From positions 1-64,000 of the forward strand of contig NZ_JADG01000018.1 in assembly GCF_000518265.1 (NCBI RefSeq): a DNA stretch of 64,000 nt, read 5' to 3'. A model generated the notes under the pieces. That model ran no database searches, was not told where the DNA came from, and saw only the letters and a list, made by a program, of their open reading frames with translations. The translations under genes and the position numbers were made by a program. Shown in pieces: positions 34,917 to 43,136 of this stretch; the stretch's first letter is position 1; every line of letters starts with the position of its first letter. This stretch comes from Actinomadura oligospora ATCC 43269. GTDB lineage: Bacteria; Actinomycetota; Actinomycetes; Streptosporangiales; Streptosporangiaceae.

Positions 34917-37109
34917 TCAGGTCTTCTCGAGGTACTCCGTGCGCTCCTCGTCGAGCAGGGACGCCAGTTCGGCCGCCAGCCCGGGGTGCCGCTCCAGTTC
35001 CGGATCGTCCTCGACCAGGGCGGTCGCCTCCTCGCGGGCGAGGCGGATCACGTCCTCGTCCCGCTGGAGGGTCAGCAGCCGCAGGCTGGACGCCCGCCCG
35101 GCCTGCGCCGCGCCGAGCACGTCGCCCTCCCGGCGCTGCTCCAGGTCCAGCCGGGACAGCGCGAACCCGTCGGTCGTCGAGGCCACCGCGTCCAGCCGCT
35201 CGCGCGCCTTGGACCCCGGCTCGGCGTCGGTGACCAGCAGGCAGAGGCCGGGCAGCGTGCCACGCCCGACCCGGCCGCGCAGCTGGTGCAGCTGCGACAC
35301 CCCGAACCGGTCGGCGTCCATGATCACCATGCCGGTCGCGTTCGGCACGTCCACGCCGACCTCGATCACCGTCGTGGCGAGCAGGACGTCCAGCTCACCC
35401 ACCGTGAACCGGCGCATGACCGCGTCCTTCTCGTCCGGGTGGAGCTTGCCGTGCAGGACGCCGATCCGGAGCCCGGCGAGCAGCTCGCCCTCCAGCATCG
35501 GCAGCAGCTCCATGATTCCGAGCGGGGACCGGCGGCCCTCCTCGTCGGGCGCGGGCACGTCCCCCTCGTCGCCCTCCTTCTCGCCGATGCGCGGGCAGAC
35601 GATGTAGACCTGCCGCCCCTTCCCGGCCTCCTCCCGGATCCGCTCCCAGGTGCGGGCGAGGAACGCCGGTTTCTCCGGGGGCACCACGTGCGTGCTGATC
35701 GTCGACCGTCCGGCCGGGAGCTGCCCCAGCACGGACGTCTCCAGGTCGCCGAACACCGTCATCGCGACCGTCCGCGGGATCGGCGTCGCCGTCATGACCA
35801 GCACGTGCGGACGCCCGCCCGACACCTTCTCGCGCAGCGCGTCCCGCTGCTCGACGCCGAACCGGTGCTGCTCGTCCACGACCACGAGCCCGAGATCGGC
35901 GAACTGGACGTGGTCCTCGAGCAGCGCGTGCGTCCCGACCACGATCCCCGCGTCCCCGGAGGCCGCCTCCAGCAGCGACGCCCGCCGGACCTTGGCCCCC
36001 TGTGCCCCGGTGACCAGCGTCACCCGCGTCGCGGCCTCGGCCCCGCCGATCTGCCCCGCCTGCCCGAGCTCCCCGAGCATCTTGGTGATCGACCGGTAAT
36101 GCTGCTGCGCGAGCACCTCCGTGGGCGCCAGCAACGCCGCCTGCCCCCCGTTGTCCACAACCTGCAACATCGCCCGCAAAGCGACCATTGTCTTGCCGGC
36201 GCCGACGTCGCCCTGGAGGAGGCGGTGCATGGGGTGGGACTTCGCCAGGTCGGCGGCGATCTCCGCGCCCACCTGGAGCTGGCCCTCGGTGAGGTCGAAG
36301 GGGAGACGCTGGTCGAAGGCGTGCAGGATGCCGTCCCCCGTGGACGGGCGGGGCCTGGCGGGGAGCGCGGCGGCGGCGCGGCGGCGCTGGGCCAGCGCGA
36401 TCTGCAGGACGAACGCCTCGTCCCACTTCAGGCGCTTGCGGGCGCGGCCGAGCTGCTCCCAGTCCTTCGGGCGGTGGATGCCCTCGTAGGCGTCGGCGAG
36501 GGAGATCATGCCGAGGCGCTTGCGGAGGACCTCGGGCATGGGGTCGTCGCCGAGGTCGGCCAGGTCCAGGACGGTCGCGACGGACTTGCCGATCGCGTCG
36601 ATGTCCAGGCCCTTGGTGGTCGGGTAGATCGGGATGATCTCGTCCGCCCACTCGCGGGCGGCGGCGTCGGCGTCGCGCGCGGCGACGACCTTGTACTGCG
36701 GGTGCGCGAGCTGGCGCTGCGGACGGCCCGAACGCGGCCGGTAGGTGCTGATCTTGCCCGCGAACAGGCCGCGGGTGCCCGGGGACAGGTCGCGTTCGGG
36801 GATGTAGGAGCCCCGGCGGCCGAAGAAGCTCAGCTTCAGCTCGCCGGTGCCGTCGGTGACGGTGATCTCCAGGACGTAGCCGGGGCTGCGGGACAGCGTG
36901 CGGCCCTGCACCTTGACCACCTCGGCCATGACGGTGACGTGCTCGCCGTCGGCCAGCTCGTTCAGCGGGGTCAGCTCGCCCCGGTGCGCGTAGCGGCGCG
37001 GGTAGTGGTGCAGCAGGTCGCCGACCGTGTGCAGGTCAAGGCCCTTGGAGAGGACCTTGGCGGTCTTGTCGCCCAGGACTTTGCGCAACGGCTCGTCGAG
37101 GTTCGTCAC
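34917..37109 (-). CDS. recG: ATP-dependent DNA helicase RecG
   Basis: RecG remodels stalled replication forks and branch-migrates Holliday junctions. The 730-residue protein has an N-terminal wedge/OB domain (about 60-150), helicase motifs I (GDVGAGKTMVAL), II (DEQHRFGVEQR), III (TATPIPRT), and V-VI (TTVIEVGVDVPNA, QLRGRVGRG), then the C-terminal TRG region. Length is normal. It ends in a hairpin and follows the DAK2 gene with a 25-bp gap, the usual actinobacterial pair. Confidence 0.97.
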   Translation of the reverse strand: MTNLDEPLRKVLGDKTAKVLSKGLDLHTVGDLLHHYPRRYAHRGELTPLNELADGEHVTVMAEVVKVQGRTLSRSPGYVLEITVTDGTGELKLSFFGRRGSYIPERDLSPGTRGLFAGKISTYRPRSGRPQRQLAHPQYKVVAARDADAAAREWADEIIPIYPTTKGLDIDAIGKSVATVLDLADLGDDPMPEVLRKRLGMISLADAYEGIHRPKDWEQLGRARKRLKWDEAFVLQIALAQRRRAAAALPARPRPSTGDGILHAFDQRLPFDLTEGQLQVGAEIAADLAKSHPMHRLLQGDVGAGKTMVALRAMLQVVDNGGQAALLAPTEVLAQQHYRSITKMLGELGQAGQIGGAEAATRVTLVTGAQGAKVRRASLLEAASGDAGIVVGTHALLEDHVQFADLGLVVVDEQHRFGVEQRDALREKVSGGRPHVLVMTATPIPRTVAMTVFGDLETSVLGQLPAGRSTISTHVVPPEKPAFLARTWERIREEAGKGRQVYIVCPRIGEKEGDEGDVPAPDEEGRRSPLGIMELLPMLEGELLAGLRIGVLHGKLHPDEKDAVMRRFTVGELDVLLATTVIEVGVDVPNATGMVIMDADRFGVSQLHQLRGRVGRGTLPGLCLLVTDAEPGSKARERLDAVASTTDGFALSRLDLEQRREGDVLGAAQAGRASSLRLLTLQRDEDVIRLAREEATALVEDDPELERHPGLAAELASLLDEERTEYLEKT

Positions 37110-37134
37110 CCGTCTTTTCTACCGCGCCCGTCGG

Positions 37135-38724
37135 TCATTCGACGCCGACGAGCAGGGGGTGGGAGTCCTGGCGGCCGTCGTAGGAGGCGGTCTCGACGTC
37201 CGGGTGGCGGGCGCGCAGGTGGGCTTCCAGGACGCCCGTGAGATCGGCGGGCGCGGTGGAGCCGCGGACGAGCGTGACCAGCTCGCCGCCGCCGGACAGC
37301 ATCCGGTCGAGCAGGCCGCGCGCGGTCCCGGCGAGGTCCCGGCCGATCAGGGCCACGTCCCCGTCGATCAGGCCGAGGACGTCGCCCGGACGGCACAGCC
37401 CGACGCTGGTCACGGCCTCCTCGGCGGCGATCTCCAGCCGTCCGAACCGGGTGGCCCCGGCGGCGCGGGTCATCGCGATCACGTCGTCGGCGAACCGCCG
37501 CAGCGGATCATGGACGGCCAGCGCCGCCAGGCCCTGGACGGACGCCCGGGTCGGCACGACCGCGATCCGCGCGCCGCCCTCGCGGGCCCGTTCGGCGGCG
37601 GCCTCGGCCAGGTCCAGCACCTTCGGCTCGTTCGGCAGCACCGCGACCTCGTCCCCTGCAGCGAGGATCGCCTCGGCGAGGACGGCCAGCGGCGGGACGG
37701 TCCCGGGCGCGCGCCGCACCACCGTGGCCCCGGCGTCCTCGAACAGCTCGGCCAGGCCCTCGGCGGCGGTGACGGCGACCACGGCGCGTCCCGTGCAGGG
37801 CGCCTGCGGGCCTCCCTCCTGGGCCTTCAGGTAGGTGACCCGGATCCGGTGCGGACGGCCCGCCCCGATCCCCGCCTCGATCGCGGCCCCGGCGTCGTCC
37901 ACGTGGACGTGGACGTTCCACAGGCCGTCGCCGCCGACCACCACGAGCGAGTCGCCGAGGCCGTCCAGGGCTCCGCGCAGCTCGTGGATTCCGTCGTCGG
38001 GGGCGTCCAGGAGGTACATGACCTCGTAGCCGGGACCGGGACGGGACTCGTCCGGCGGGGTGGCAGCGGGGCCGGGCGCGGTTCGCGGCGGGATCTCGTA
38101 GCGTTCGGGGAACTCGTCGGTGATCACGGCGGTGAGGGCGTCGAGGACCACGCAGAGGCCCGCGCCGCCCGCGTCCACGACGCCGCTGCGCGACAGGGCG
38201 TCGAGCTGCCCGGTCGTGGCCCGCAGCGCGCGCCGCGCCCCGGCCGCCGCCGCCCGCACCGCCCCGGCGAGCGTCGTCTCCTCCCCGGTCTCGCCGGACG
38301 CGTCGGCCAGCACGCTCAGAATCGTCCCCTCGACGGGGTGCTCCACGGCGTGCCTGGCCAGCAGGGCCGCGTACCCGAGCGCCTCGCCGAAGACCCGGCC
38401 GTCCGGCGGGGGCGCGCCGCGTCCGCCCAGGATCTCGGCCATCCCCCGCAGGAACTGGCTGAGGATCACGCCGGAGTTGCCGCGCGCCCCGAGCAGCGCG
38501 CCGCGCGCGAGCGCCGGCCACACCTCGGCTGCCCCGGCGTCCGCCGGGAGCCCCTGGACGGCGTCCGCTGCGGCCAGGACGGTCAGGTGCAGGTTCGTCC
38601 CGGTATCGCCGTCCGAGACGGGGAACACGTTGAGCGCGTCGATCTCCGCCCTCGTCCGGCCCAGCGCCTCGGCGGCCAGCCCGCACCACCGCCGCACCGC
38701 CGCGCCGTCGAGGACCTCGCCCAC
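37135..38724 (-). CDS. DAK2-domain protein (FakA/YloV-like)
   Basis: The 529-residue protein has an N-terminal DAK2/DhaL nucleotide-binding domain with NVFPVSDGDTGTNLHLT and RGNSGVILSQFLRG. A DegV-like C-terminal half includes the EEAVTSVGLCRPGDVLGLIDGD region. FakA in Firmicutes phosphorylates fatty acids with FakB partners. Actinobacterial homologues next to recG and rpmB are common, but their substrate is not established. GTG is chosen as start because it gives VGEVLDGAAVRRW with a GGGAG ribosome-binding site; ATG 12 codons upstream is possible. It is divergent from rpmB. Confidence 0.88.
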   Translation of the reverse strand: MGEVLDGAAVRRWCGLAAEALGRTRAEIDALNVFPVSDGDTGTNLHLTVLAAADAVQGLPADAGAAEVWPALARGALLGARGNSGVILSQFLRGMAEILGGRGAPPPDGRVFGEALGYAALLARHAVEHPVEGTILSVLADASGETGEETTLAGAVRAAAAGARRALRATTGQLDALSRSGVVDAGGAGLCVVLDALTAVITDEFPERYEIPPRTAPGPAATPPDESRPGPGYEVMYLLDAPDDGIHELRGALDGLGDSLVVVGGDGLWNVHVHVDDAGAAIEAGIGAGRPHRIRVTYLKAQEGGPQAPCTGRAVVAVTAAEGLAELFEDAGATVVRRAPGTVPPLAVLAEAILAAGDEVAVLPNEPKVLDLAEAAAERAREGGARIAVVPTRASVQGLAALAVHDPLRRFADDVIAMTRAAGATRFGRLEIAAEEAVTSVGLCRPGDVLGLIDGDVALIGRDLAGTARGLLDRMLSGGGELVTLVRGSTAPADLTGVLEAHLRARHPDVETASYDGRQDSHPLLVGVE

Positions 38725-38995
38725 ACCCGCTCCCGTCGGCCGTGCCGCCCTGCGGACCACTCCAGGACCACTGGTCTATCGCGGCGAACCCGCCCTTGGG
38801 AACACCGCGGGACGAGGCGAACCCGCAGGCCGGTCCCCGGGCCGCTCCATATGCCGATTCGCCTACCGGCCGCAGCCTGGGCTACTCTGATTCGTGCGCC
38901 TCGTCCGGGGCGCTTGCCAGGATGCGCCTCCGGTGACCATCACCGAGTCAGAGGCGGTCCGGTCCAGAGCATCGACACCCAACTTGGAGTTTCCC

Positions 38996-39190
38996 GTGGC
39001 TAGCGTCTGCGACGTCTGCGGCAAGGGACCCGGTTTCGGCATGCGCGTCTCCCACTCGCACCGCCGCACCCCGCGCCGCTGGAACCCCAACATCCAGCGT
39101 GTGCGCGCCGTCCTCAACGGCACCACCAAGCGCATCAACGCCTGCACCTCCTGCATCAAGGCGGGCAAGGTCGTCAAGCCGACCGTCTGA
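38996..39190 (+). CDS. rpmB: 50S ribosomal protein L28 (zinc-binding form)
   Basis: The 64-residue protein begins ASVCDVCGKGPGFGMRVSHS and has a second pair CTSC near residue 51, so it is the four-cysteine zinc form. The GTG start follows TTGGAG by 6 bases. The upstream open frame has no similarity. It is transcribed divergently from the DAK2-recG operon and ends in a terminator 15 bp beyond the stop. Confidence 0.96.
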   Translation: MASVCDVCGKGPGFGMRVSHSHRRTPRRWNPNIQRVRAVLNGTTKRINACTSCIKAGKVVKPTV

Positions 39191-39204
39191 CCTTCCAGAC
39201 TCCG

Positions 39205-39246
39205 AGAACCGGCCGAGGGGCTCCCCCTCCGGCCGGTTTCTCTTTG
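39205..39246 (+). terminator. Intrinsic terminator of rpmB
   Basis: The stem AGAACCGGCCGAGGGG pairs imperfectly with CCTCCGGCCGGTTTCT around CTCCC and is followed by CTTTGT. It lies 15 bp beyond the rpmB stop. Confidence 0.8.
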
Positions 39247-39306
39247 TCTCGGCGGGCTGGGAGGCCCTGGGCTTCCGTGGGAAGCCCAGGGCCCTGGTAC
39301 GACCGG

Positions 39307-40119
39307 TCAGGCGTGGTGGAGGTTCCAGGCGTGGTCGACGGGGCCGATGCCTGAGCCGAGGGGGAAGCCCGCGGCGATGGCGCCGGTGACGTAGCGCTTG
39401 GCCTTCTCGACGGCCTCGGGGACGGGTTCGCCCTTGGCCAGGTTGGAGGCGATCGCGGACGCCAGGGTGCAGCCGGTGCCGTGGGTGTGCCGGTTGTCGT
39501 GGCGTTCGGCGGTGAAGCGGTACTCGGCGACGCCGTCGAAGAGGAGGTCGGCGGGTTCGCCGGGGAGGTGGCCGCCCTTCACCAGGACCCACTGGGGGCC
39601 CAGTTCCTTGACGGCCTCGGCGGCGGCGCGCATGCCCGACTCGTCCACGACCTTGACGCCGGTGAGCTGCTCGACCTCGAAGAGGTTGGGGGTGACGACC
39701 GTCGCGATGGGCAGCAGGCGCTTCCGGACGGCCTCGACGGCGTCCCCCGCGAGCAGCGAGTCACCGTGCTTGGAGACGCCGACCGGGTCGACCACGACCG
39801 GGGCGGGCACCTCGGCGAGGACCTCGGAGACCAGCTCCACCAGCGGTCTCGAGGCGAGCATGCCGGTCTTCACCGCGTCCACGCCGATGTCGGACAGGAC
39901 CGAGTCGAGCTGGGCGCGGACGGCCTCGGCGGGCAGCTCCCAGTAGCCCTGGACGCCCAGGGAGTTCTGCGCGGTCACGGCGGCGATGACGCTCATGCCG
40001 TGGACGCCGTTGGCGAGCATGGTCTTCAGGTCGGCCTGGATCCCCGCGCCGCCGCCGGAGTCGGAACCGGCGACGGTGAGGACGAGCGGAGGGGCCTGAC
40101 CTGGCTGGTGGGACGTCAT
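39307..40119 (-). CDS. thiD: Hydroxymethylpyrimidine/phosphomethylpyrimidine kinase
   Basis: ThiD phosphorylates HMP and HMP-P for thiamine synthesis. The 270-residue protein has TVAGSDSGGGAGIQADLKT (substrate loop), VVVDPVGVSKHGDSLL, and the ATP-binding THGTGCTLASAIA. ATG MTSHQPG is chosen; a start 6 codons earlier is possible. It lies with thiL two genes away on the same strand. No TPP riboswitch is visible in the short upstream gap. Confidence 0.96.
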   Translation of the reverse strand: MTSHQPGQAPPLVLTVAGSDSGGGAGIQADLKTMLANGVHGMSVIAAVTAQNSLGVQGYWELPAEAVRAQLDSVLSDIGVDAVKTGMLASRPLVELVSEVLAEVPAPVVVDPVGVSKHGDSLLAGDAVEAVRKRLLPIATVVTPNLFEVEQLTGVKVVDESGMRAAAEAVKELGPQWVLVKGGHLPGEPADLLFDGVAEYRFTAERHDNRHTHGTGCTLASAIASNLAKGEPVPEAVEKAKRYVTGAIAAGFPLGSGIGPVDHAWNLHHA

Positions 40120-40175
40120 GGCGCCCACTCTAGGCAATCCGGACCCCCACGGTGATCAGGGGCGGAGCGCCGGAC

Positions 40176-40198
40176 GGCAGGTGGCTTTGAGACACGCC
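40176..40198 (-). repeat. Solo end of the 42.8-kb CTAG-targeted element
   Basis: These 23 bp (ending GAGACACGCC on the plus strand) are identical to the right end of the element at 42801-42961. They are followed immediately by CTAG, whose last three bases read on the minus strand form the stop codon of the adjacent gene. No matching left end is seen, although another CTAG lies at 40130-40133. It looks like a deletion remnant. Confidence 0.65.
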
Positions 40199-40804
40199 CT
40201 AGCCGCGGACGCAGGTCGCGCGGTTGAGGACGCAGTCGACCGGGGCGGCGACCGCGCCCACGGACGTGAAGGTGAGGCGCAGCGACGCGCCGGGCGGCAG
40301 GGCCTGGCCGGAGCGGCTGCGGACGTGCACCACGGGGCCCGTCTGGACGACGCTCGCGCCGGAGACCGCGCGGACATTGCCGCCCGGGACGCGGAAGGCG
40401 AGCGCCCACTTCGGGACGGTCGTCGAGCCGTGGTTACTGATCGTGACGATGCCGCGGAACCCGTTGGACGTGCGGGACGCCACGCGGAACGCCACGGTGA
40501 CGTCGGTGCGGCCCGCGCCGCGGCTGGCGCGCCCGCCCGGCGAGTGCTCCGACATGGATCCGTCGCTGGGGCCGTCCGCGTCCTGCGGTGTGGCCGCCTG
40601 CGGCGACTTGTTGAAGTTCAGCGAGATCTGCTGCGTGCTGTAGGCCAGAACGATGACGCCGACCGCGATCATGAGCGCGACGAGCGGCATCAGCGGGAAC
40701 GGCACGTGCGCGACCAGCTGCTTCCACCGAGGCCCCGCGGCGGGCCCCGCCGGTGGCGGCGGACCCTCGTCGTCGGGCGTCTGGAGTCTGGTGTGTCGTC
40801 CCAT
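40199..40804 (-). CDS. Membrane-anchored protein with a CBM2-like extracellular domain
   Basis: The 201-residue protein has a Pro-rich cytoplasmic lead and one membrane helix (about 37-57). An external linker follows, then a beta-rich domain (about 100-201) with GIVTISNHGSTTVPKWALAF, VVHVRSRSGQALPPGASLRL and a closing cysteine pair (DCVLNRATC). The pattern fits family 2 carbohydrate-binding modules, although the usual exposed tryptophans are fewer, so sugar binding is uncertain. The stop codon is the TAG of a CTAG at the edge of an element end, so the natural C-terminus may have been altered. Confidence 0.7.
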   Translation of the reverse strand: MGRHTRLQTPDDEGPPPPAGPAAGPRWKQLVAHVPFPLMPLVALMIAVGVIVLAYSTQQISLNFNKSPQAATPQDADGPSDGSMSEHSPGGRASRGAGRTDVTVAFRVASRTSNGFRGIVTISNHGSTTVPKWALAFRVPGGNVRAVSGASVVQTGPVVHVRSRSGQALPPGASLRLTFTSVGAVAAPVDCVLNRATCVRG

Positions 40805-40905
40805 CCCATCCCTCTTCGATCACAGGATGTATACCAAACCCTCACCAAGCATGCCTACCGGACGAGTAAACCACCGGAACGCCGTCGACCCCTTTTAACC
40901 TGGGC

Positions 40906-41934
40906 TTAACCCCGGAAATGGTCCCAGCCTCGGACGCCTGGAACGCTCCCGTCGACGGTGACCCCGGCACCCTCGGCGACGCGTCCGACGACCGTCCAGG
41001 ACGCCGGGAACACGGTGCCTCCGGGGAAGGTCGCGGCGAACGCGTGGTCCTCCCCGCCGGTGAGCGCCAGGTGGAGAGGATCCGGCACCGGAACGCCCCC
41101 GGCGCCCGGTTCGGACGAGGTTTTACCTTCGCTTTCGATCGTCGGCGTTTCGTCATGGGACGCCAGGGACCGGTCATGGAACGCCAAGGACGCGGAGATC
41201 CTCGGCGGGAGCGGGACGGCGGCGGCCGAGACGTCGATCGCGACGCCCGACAGCTCGGCGATGTGCCCGAGATCCTGGAGCAGGCCGTCGCTGACGTCGA
41301 GCATGGCGGTCACTCCTAGTGACCGCGCCTCCTCCCCCGCGGCGTACGGCGGCTGCGGACGGCGGTGCGCGGCGACCAGCTCGTCCGGCCCCCCTTCCAG
41401 GCCGTGTTCGAGGAGGTGCAGCCCGGACGCGGCCCAGCCCAGCCGTCCCCGGACGGCGACCACGTCGCCGGGACGCGCGCCGGACCGGGTGACCGGCGGC
41501 GCGCCGCCGAGGTCGCCGAGGGCGGTCACCGCGATCGTGACGGTGGGCGAGCCGACCGTGTCGCCGCCCGCGATGGACGCCCCGACCAGCGCGGCCTCGT
41601 CCGCGATGCCGTCGGTCAGGCGCCGCGCCCACTCCACGGACGTGGTGCGCGGTGCGCCGAACCCGACGAGCAGGGCCGTCGGGCGTGCGCCCATGGCGAC
41701 GACGTCGGCGAGGTTCTGCGCGGCGGCCTTTCGGCCGATGTCGTAAGGGGACGACCAGTCGAGCCGGAAATGGCGTCCTTCGACGAGGACGTCGGTGGTG
41801 GCGACGACGCGTCCGTCCGGGGCGGCGATCACCGCGGCGTCGTCGCCCGGGCCGAGCAGCACGTCCGGGCCCAGGGGACGCCCGGTCACCCTGCGGATCA
41901 GCCCGAACTCGCCGAGATCGCCGATACTCTCCAC
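40906..41934 (-). CDS. thiL: Thiamine-monophosphate kinase
   Basis: ThiL makes thiamine pyrophosphate from thiamine monophosphate. The 342-residue protein begins ESIGDLGEFGLIRRV, has GPGDDAAVI, AAQNLADVVAMGARP, SIAGGDTVGSP and DVSDGLLQDLGHIA, and a C-terminal LALTGGEDHAF. A spacer of about 30 polar residues (SHDETPTIESEG region) is inserted between conserved blocks. The GTG start follows AGGGGAA by 3 bases; a GTG 8 codons upstream is possible. It is divergent from the Lrp-type gene. Confidence 0.95.
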   Translation of the reverse strand: MESIGDLGEFGLIRRVTGRPLGPDVLLGPGDDAAVIAAPDGRVVATTDVLVEGRHFRLDWSSPYDIGRKAAAQNLADVVAMGARPTALLVGFGAPRTTSVEWARRLTDGIADEAALVGASIAGGDTVGSPTVTIAVTALGDLGGAPPVTRSGARPGDVVAVRGRLGWAASGLHLLEHGLEGGPDELVAAHRRPQPPYAAGEEARSLGVTAMLDVSDGLLQDLGHIAELSGVAIDVSAAAVPLPPRISASLAFHDRSLASHDETPTIESEGKTSSEPGAGGVPVPDPLHLALTGGEDHAFAATFPGGTVFPASWTVVGRVAEGAGVTVDGSVPGVRGWDHFRG

Positions 41935-42046
41935 GTTTCCCCTGTTCTCCCCGTTCACCCTTTTGGGCGGCCCCCGGTCGCCCGCGGCGGCGCGTAACAC
42001 GATACGGTGACCGTCCGACGTTGAATCTCCGCCCGGGGAGGACGTG

Positions 42047-42280
42047 ATGGTGCAGGCCTACATCCTCATCCAGACCGAAGTGGGCAAGGCCGCGGCGGTG
42101 GCCGACACGATCCGCGGTGTCTCCGGCGTGACCCTGGCGGAGGACGTCACGGGTCCCTACGACGTGATCGTTCGAGCGGAGGCGCGCAATGTCGACGAGC
42201 TCGGCAAGCTCGTCGTCGCCCAGATCCAGGGTGTCGAGGGGATCACCCGGACTCTCACCTGTCCGATCGTTCATATCTAG
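42047..42280 (+). CDS. Stand-alone Lrp/AsnC ligand-binding domain protein
   Basis: The 77-residue protein is a single RAM/ACT-like ligand domain of the Lrp/AsnC family without the DNA-binding half. It has QAYILIQTEVGKAAAVAD, GPYDVIVRAEARNVDELGK and ends GITRTLTCPIVHI. Such small proteins are widely conserved next to thiL and DUF3515 in actinobacteria, perhaps as amino-acid sensors that pair with full regulators. ATG is preferred to a GTG one codon earlier. GGGGAGGA lies just upstream. Confidence 0.92.
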   Translation: MVQAYILIQTEVGKAAAVADTIRGVSGVTLAEDVTGPYDVIVRAEARNVDELGKLVVAQIQGVEGITRTLTCPIVHI

Positions 42281-42296
42281 AACGACTGTGGGCGGT

Positions 42297-42800
42297 ATGT
42301 CCGCCTCCGCACCCGTCATGCACGGCCCGTTCAGGACGGTCGTGCGCAGGGCGGCGGCGGGGGTCTCGCTCCTGGCCGTGGCGCCGCTGCTCGCGGCCTG
42401 CGGCAGCGGCTCGGTGCAGGTGCCCGCGCCGAAGCCTGACGCCGCAACGGTCAAGCTGTGCCAGGGGCTCCAGCTTCCCGCGAAGCTCCACGGCCTGAAG
42501 CGCCGCGACACCACGCCCGACTCGCCGCTGACGGCGGCGTGGGGCGATCCGGCGATCGCGCTGCGCTGCGGTGTGCCGCTGCCGTCCACCTACCGGATGG
42601 ACGAGCAGCTCATGGAGGTCAACGGGCTGCAGTGGCACGGGTACCCGCACGACCGCCCGATCACCTGGACGGTCCTGGGCCGCCAGGCGTACGTCGAGGT
42701 GACGATCCCGCCGAAGTACGCACCGCCCGGGGACACGCTGATCGAGATCGGCCAGGCCATCACCGCCACGATTCCGGCCAAGCCCGAAAACCAGATCTAG
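42297..42800 (+). CDS. DUF3515 lipoprotein
   Basis: The 167-residue protein has a signal peptide ending in the lipobox LLAAC at about 40, so it is a predicted lipoprotein. DUF3515 blocks follow, including LCQGLQLPAKLHGLKRRDT and a tryptophan-rich GLQWHGYPHDRPITWTVLGR. The family function is unknown; it is found between ddl and thiL in most actinobacteria. Its stop codon is the TAG of CTAG at the left edge of a short inserted element, so the original 3' end may have been lost or replaced by the insertion. Confidence 0.9.
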   Translation: MSASAPVMHGPFRTVVRRAAAGVSLLAVAPLLAACGSGSVQVPAPKPDAATVKLCQGLQLPAKLHGLKRRDTTPDSPLTAAWGDPAIALRCGVPLPSTYRMDEQLMEVNGLQWHGYPHDRPITWTVLGRQAYVEVTIPPKYAPPGDTLIEIGQAITATIPAKPENQI

Positions 42801-42961
42801 GGCGTGTCTCGAAGTCGGCGCCCGTGGCGAGCGGCGTCCAGGTGCGTGCATCGTGGGGGCGGAGGAGGGAGTCGGCCCGGGTTTGGCCGTCGACCGACGA
42901 CAACCCCGCGAGGCGCGTGCCTGGGCGTCGCGCAGTAGGGCAGGTGGCTTTGAGACACGCC
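42801..42961 (+). mobile_element. MITE-like 161-bp element with GGCGTGTCTC termini
   Basis: The left end GGCGTGTCTCGAAG and the inverted right end GGCGTGTCTCAAAG match at 13 of 14 positions. There is no coding capacity. The left flank is CTAG (42797-42800) and the right flank CTTG (42962-42965), consistent with a 4-bp target duplication with one later change. YTAR-type targets are known for IS5-like and IS701-like transposases. A second copy of the right end occurs at 40176-40198. Confidence 0.6.
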
Positions 42962-42980
42962 CTTGTCCGGAAAAACTTGC

Positions 42981-43010
42981 TTGCGCGGTTCGTGAGGCTT
43001 CACGTACCGT
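42981..43010 (+). promoter_or_regulatory. Candidate promoter of the ABC-F gene
   Basis: TTGCGC (42981-42986) is separated by 18 bases from TACCGT (43005-43010). This would start transcription at about 43017, on or next to the GTG of the 7-codon leader. It lies 20 bp right of the MITE-like element. Confidence 0.45.
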
Positions 43011-43017
43011 GAGGGAC

Positions 43018-43041
43018 GTGGGTTCGCTGATTTTTCTCTGA
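43018..43041 (+). CDS. 7-codon leader peptide MGSLIFL
   Basis: GTG-GGT-TCG-CTG-ATT-TTT-CTC-TGA encodes MGSLIFL if GTG is read as Met. It lies 96 bp before the ABC-F start and at the predicted transcription start. The hydrophobic Ile-Phe-Leu end recalls the stalling segments of macrolide-responsive leaders (for example IFVI of ErmC), but the match is only in style. A second tiny frame (MRLHVP, 42992-43012) lies just before it and would be inside the promoter. Confidence 0.5.
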   Translation: MGSLIFL

Positions 43042-43115
43042 TCGACACGTGACCGCCGCGTTGAGCCGCTGACGCTCCGCCGCGGACCGTGTTCCGACGC
43101 GTCCCTGTCGATCAG
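43038..43115 (+). promoter_or_regulatory. Candidate attenuator stem in the ABC-F 5' leader
   Basis: CTGATCGACA (43038-43047) and TGTCGATCAG (43106-43115) are perfect 10-bp complements. They enclose a second GC-rich inverted repeat (CCGCG ... CGCGG, 43056-43085). The left arm overlaps the stop codon of the 7-codon leader, so a ribosome stalled there would block the stem. The ABC-F ribosome-binding site (GGGAG, 43127-43131) lies just downstream. Confidence 0.55.
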
Positions 43116-43136
43116 TGAAACCTCTCGGGAGTCTTC

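Noticed and set aside
40120..40198. TPP riboswitch upstream of thiD
   Set aside because: The gap is short and lacks the conserved CTGAGA-type core; part of it is element remnant.
42992..43012. Six-codon frame MRLHVP before the ABC-F gene as the stalling leader
   Set aside because: It would overlap the predicted -10 element and so not be transcribed; the MGSLIFL frame fits better.
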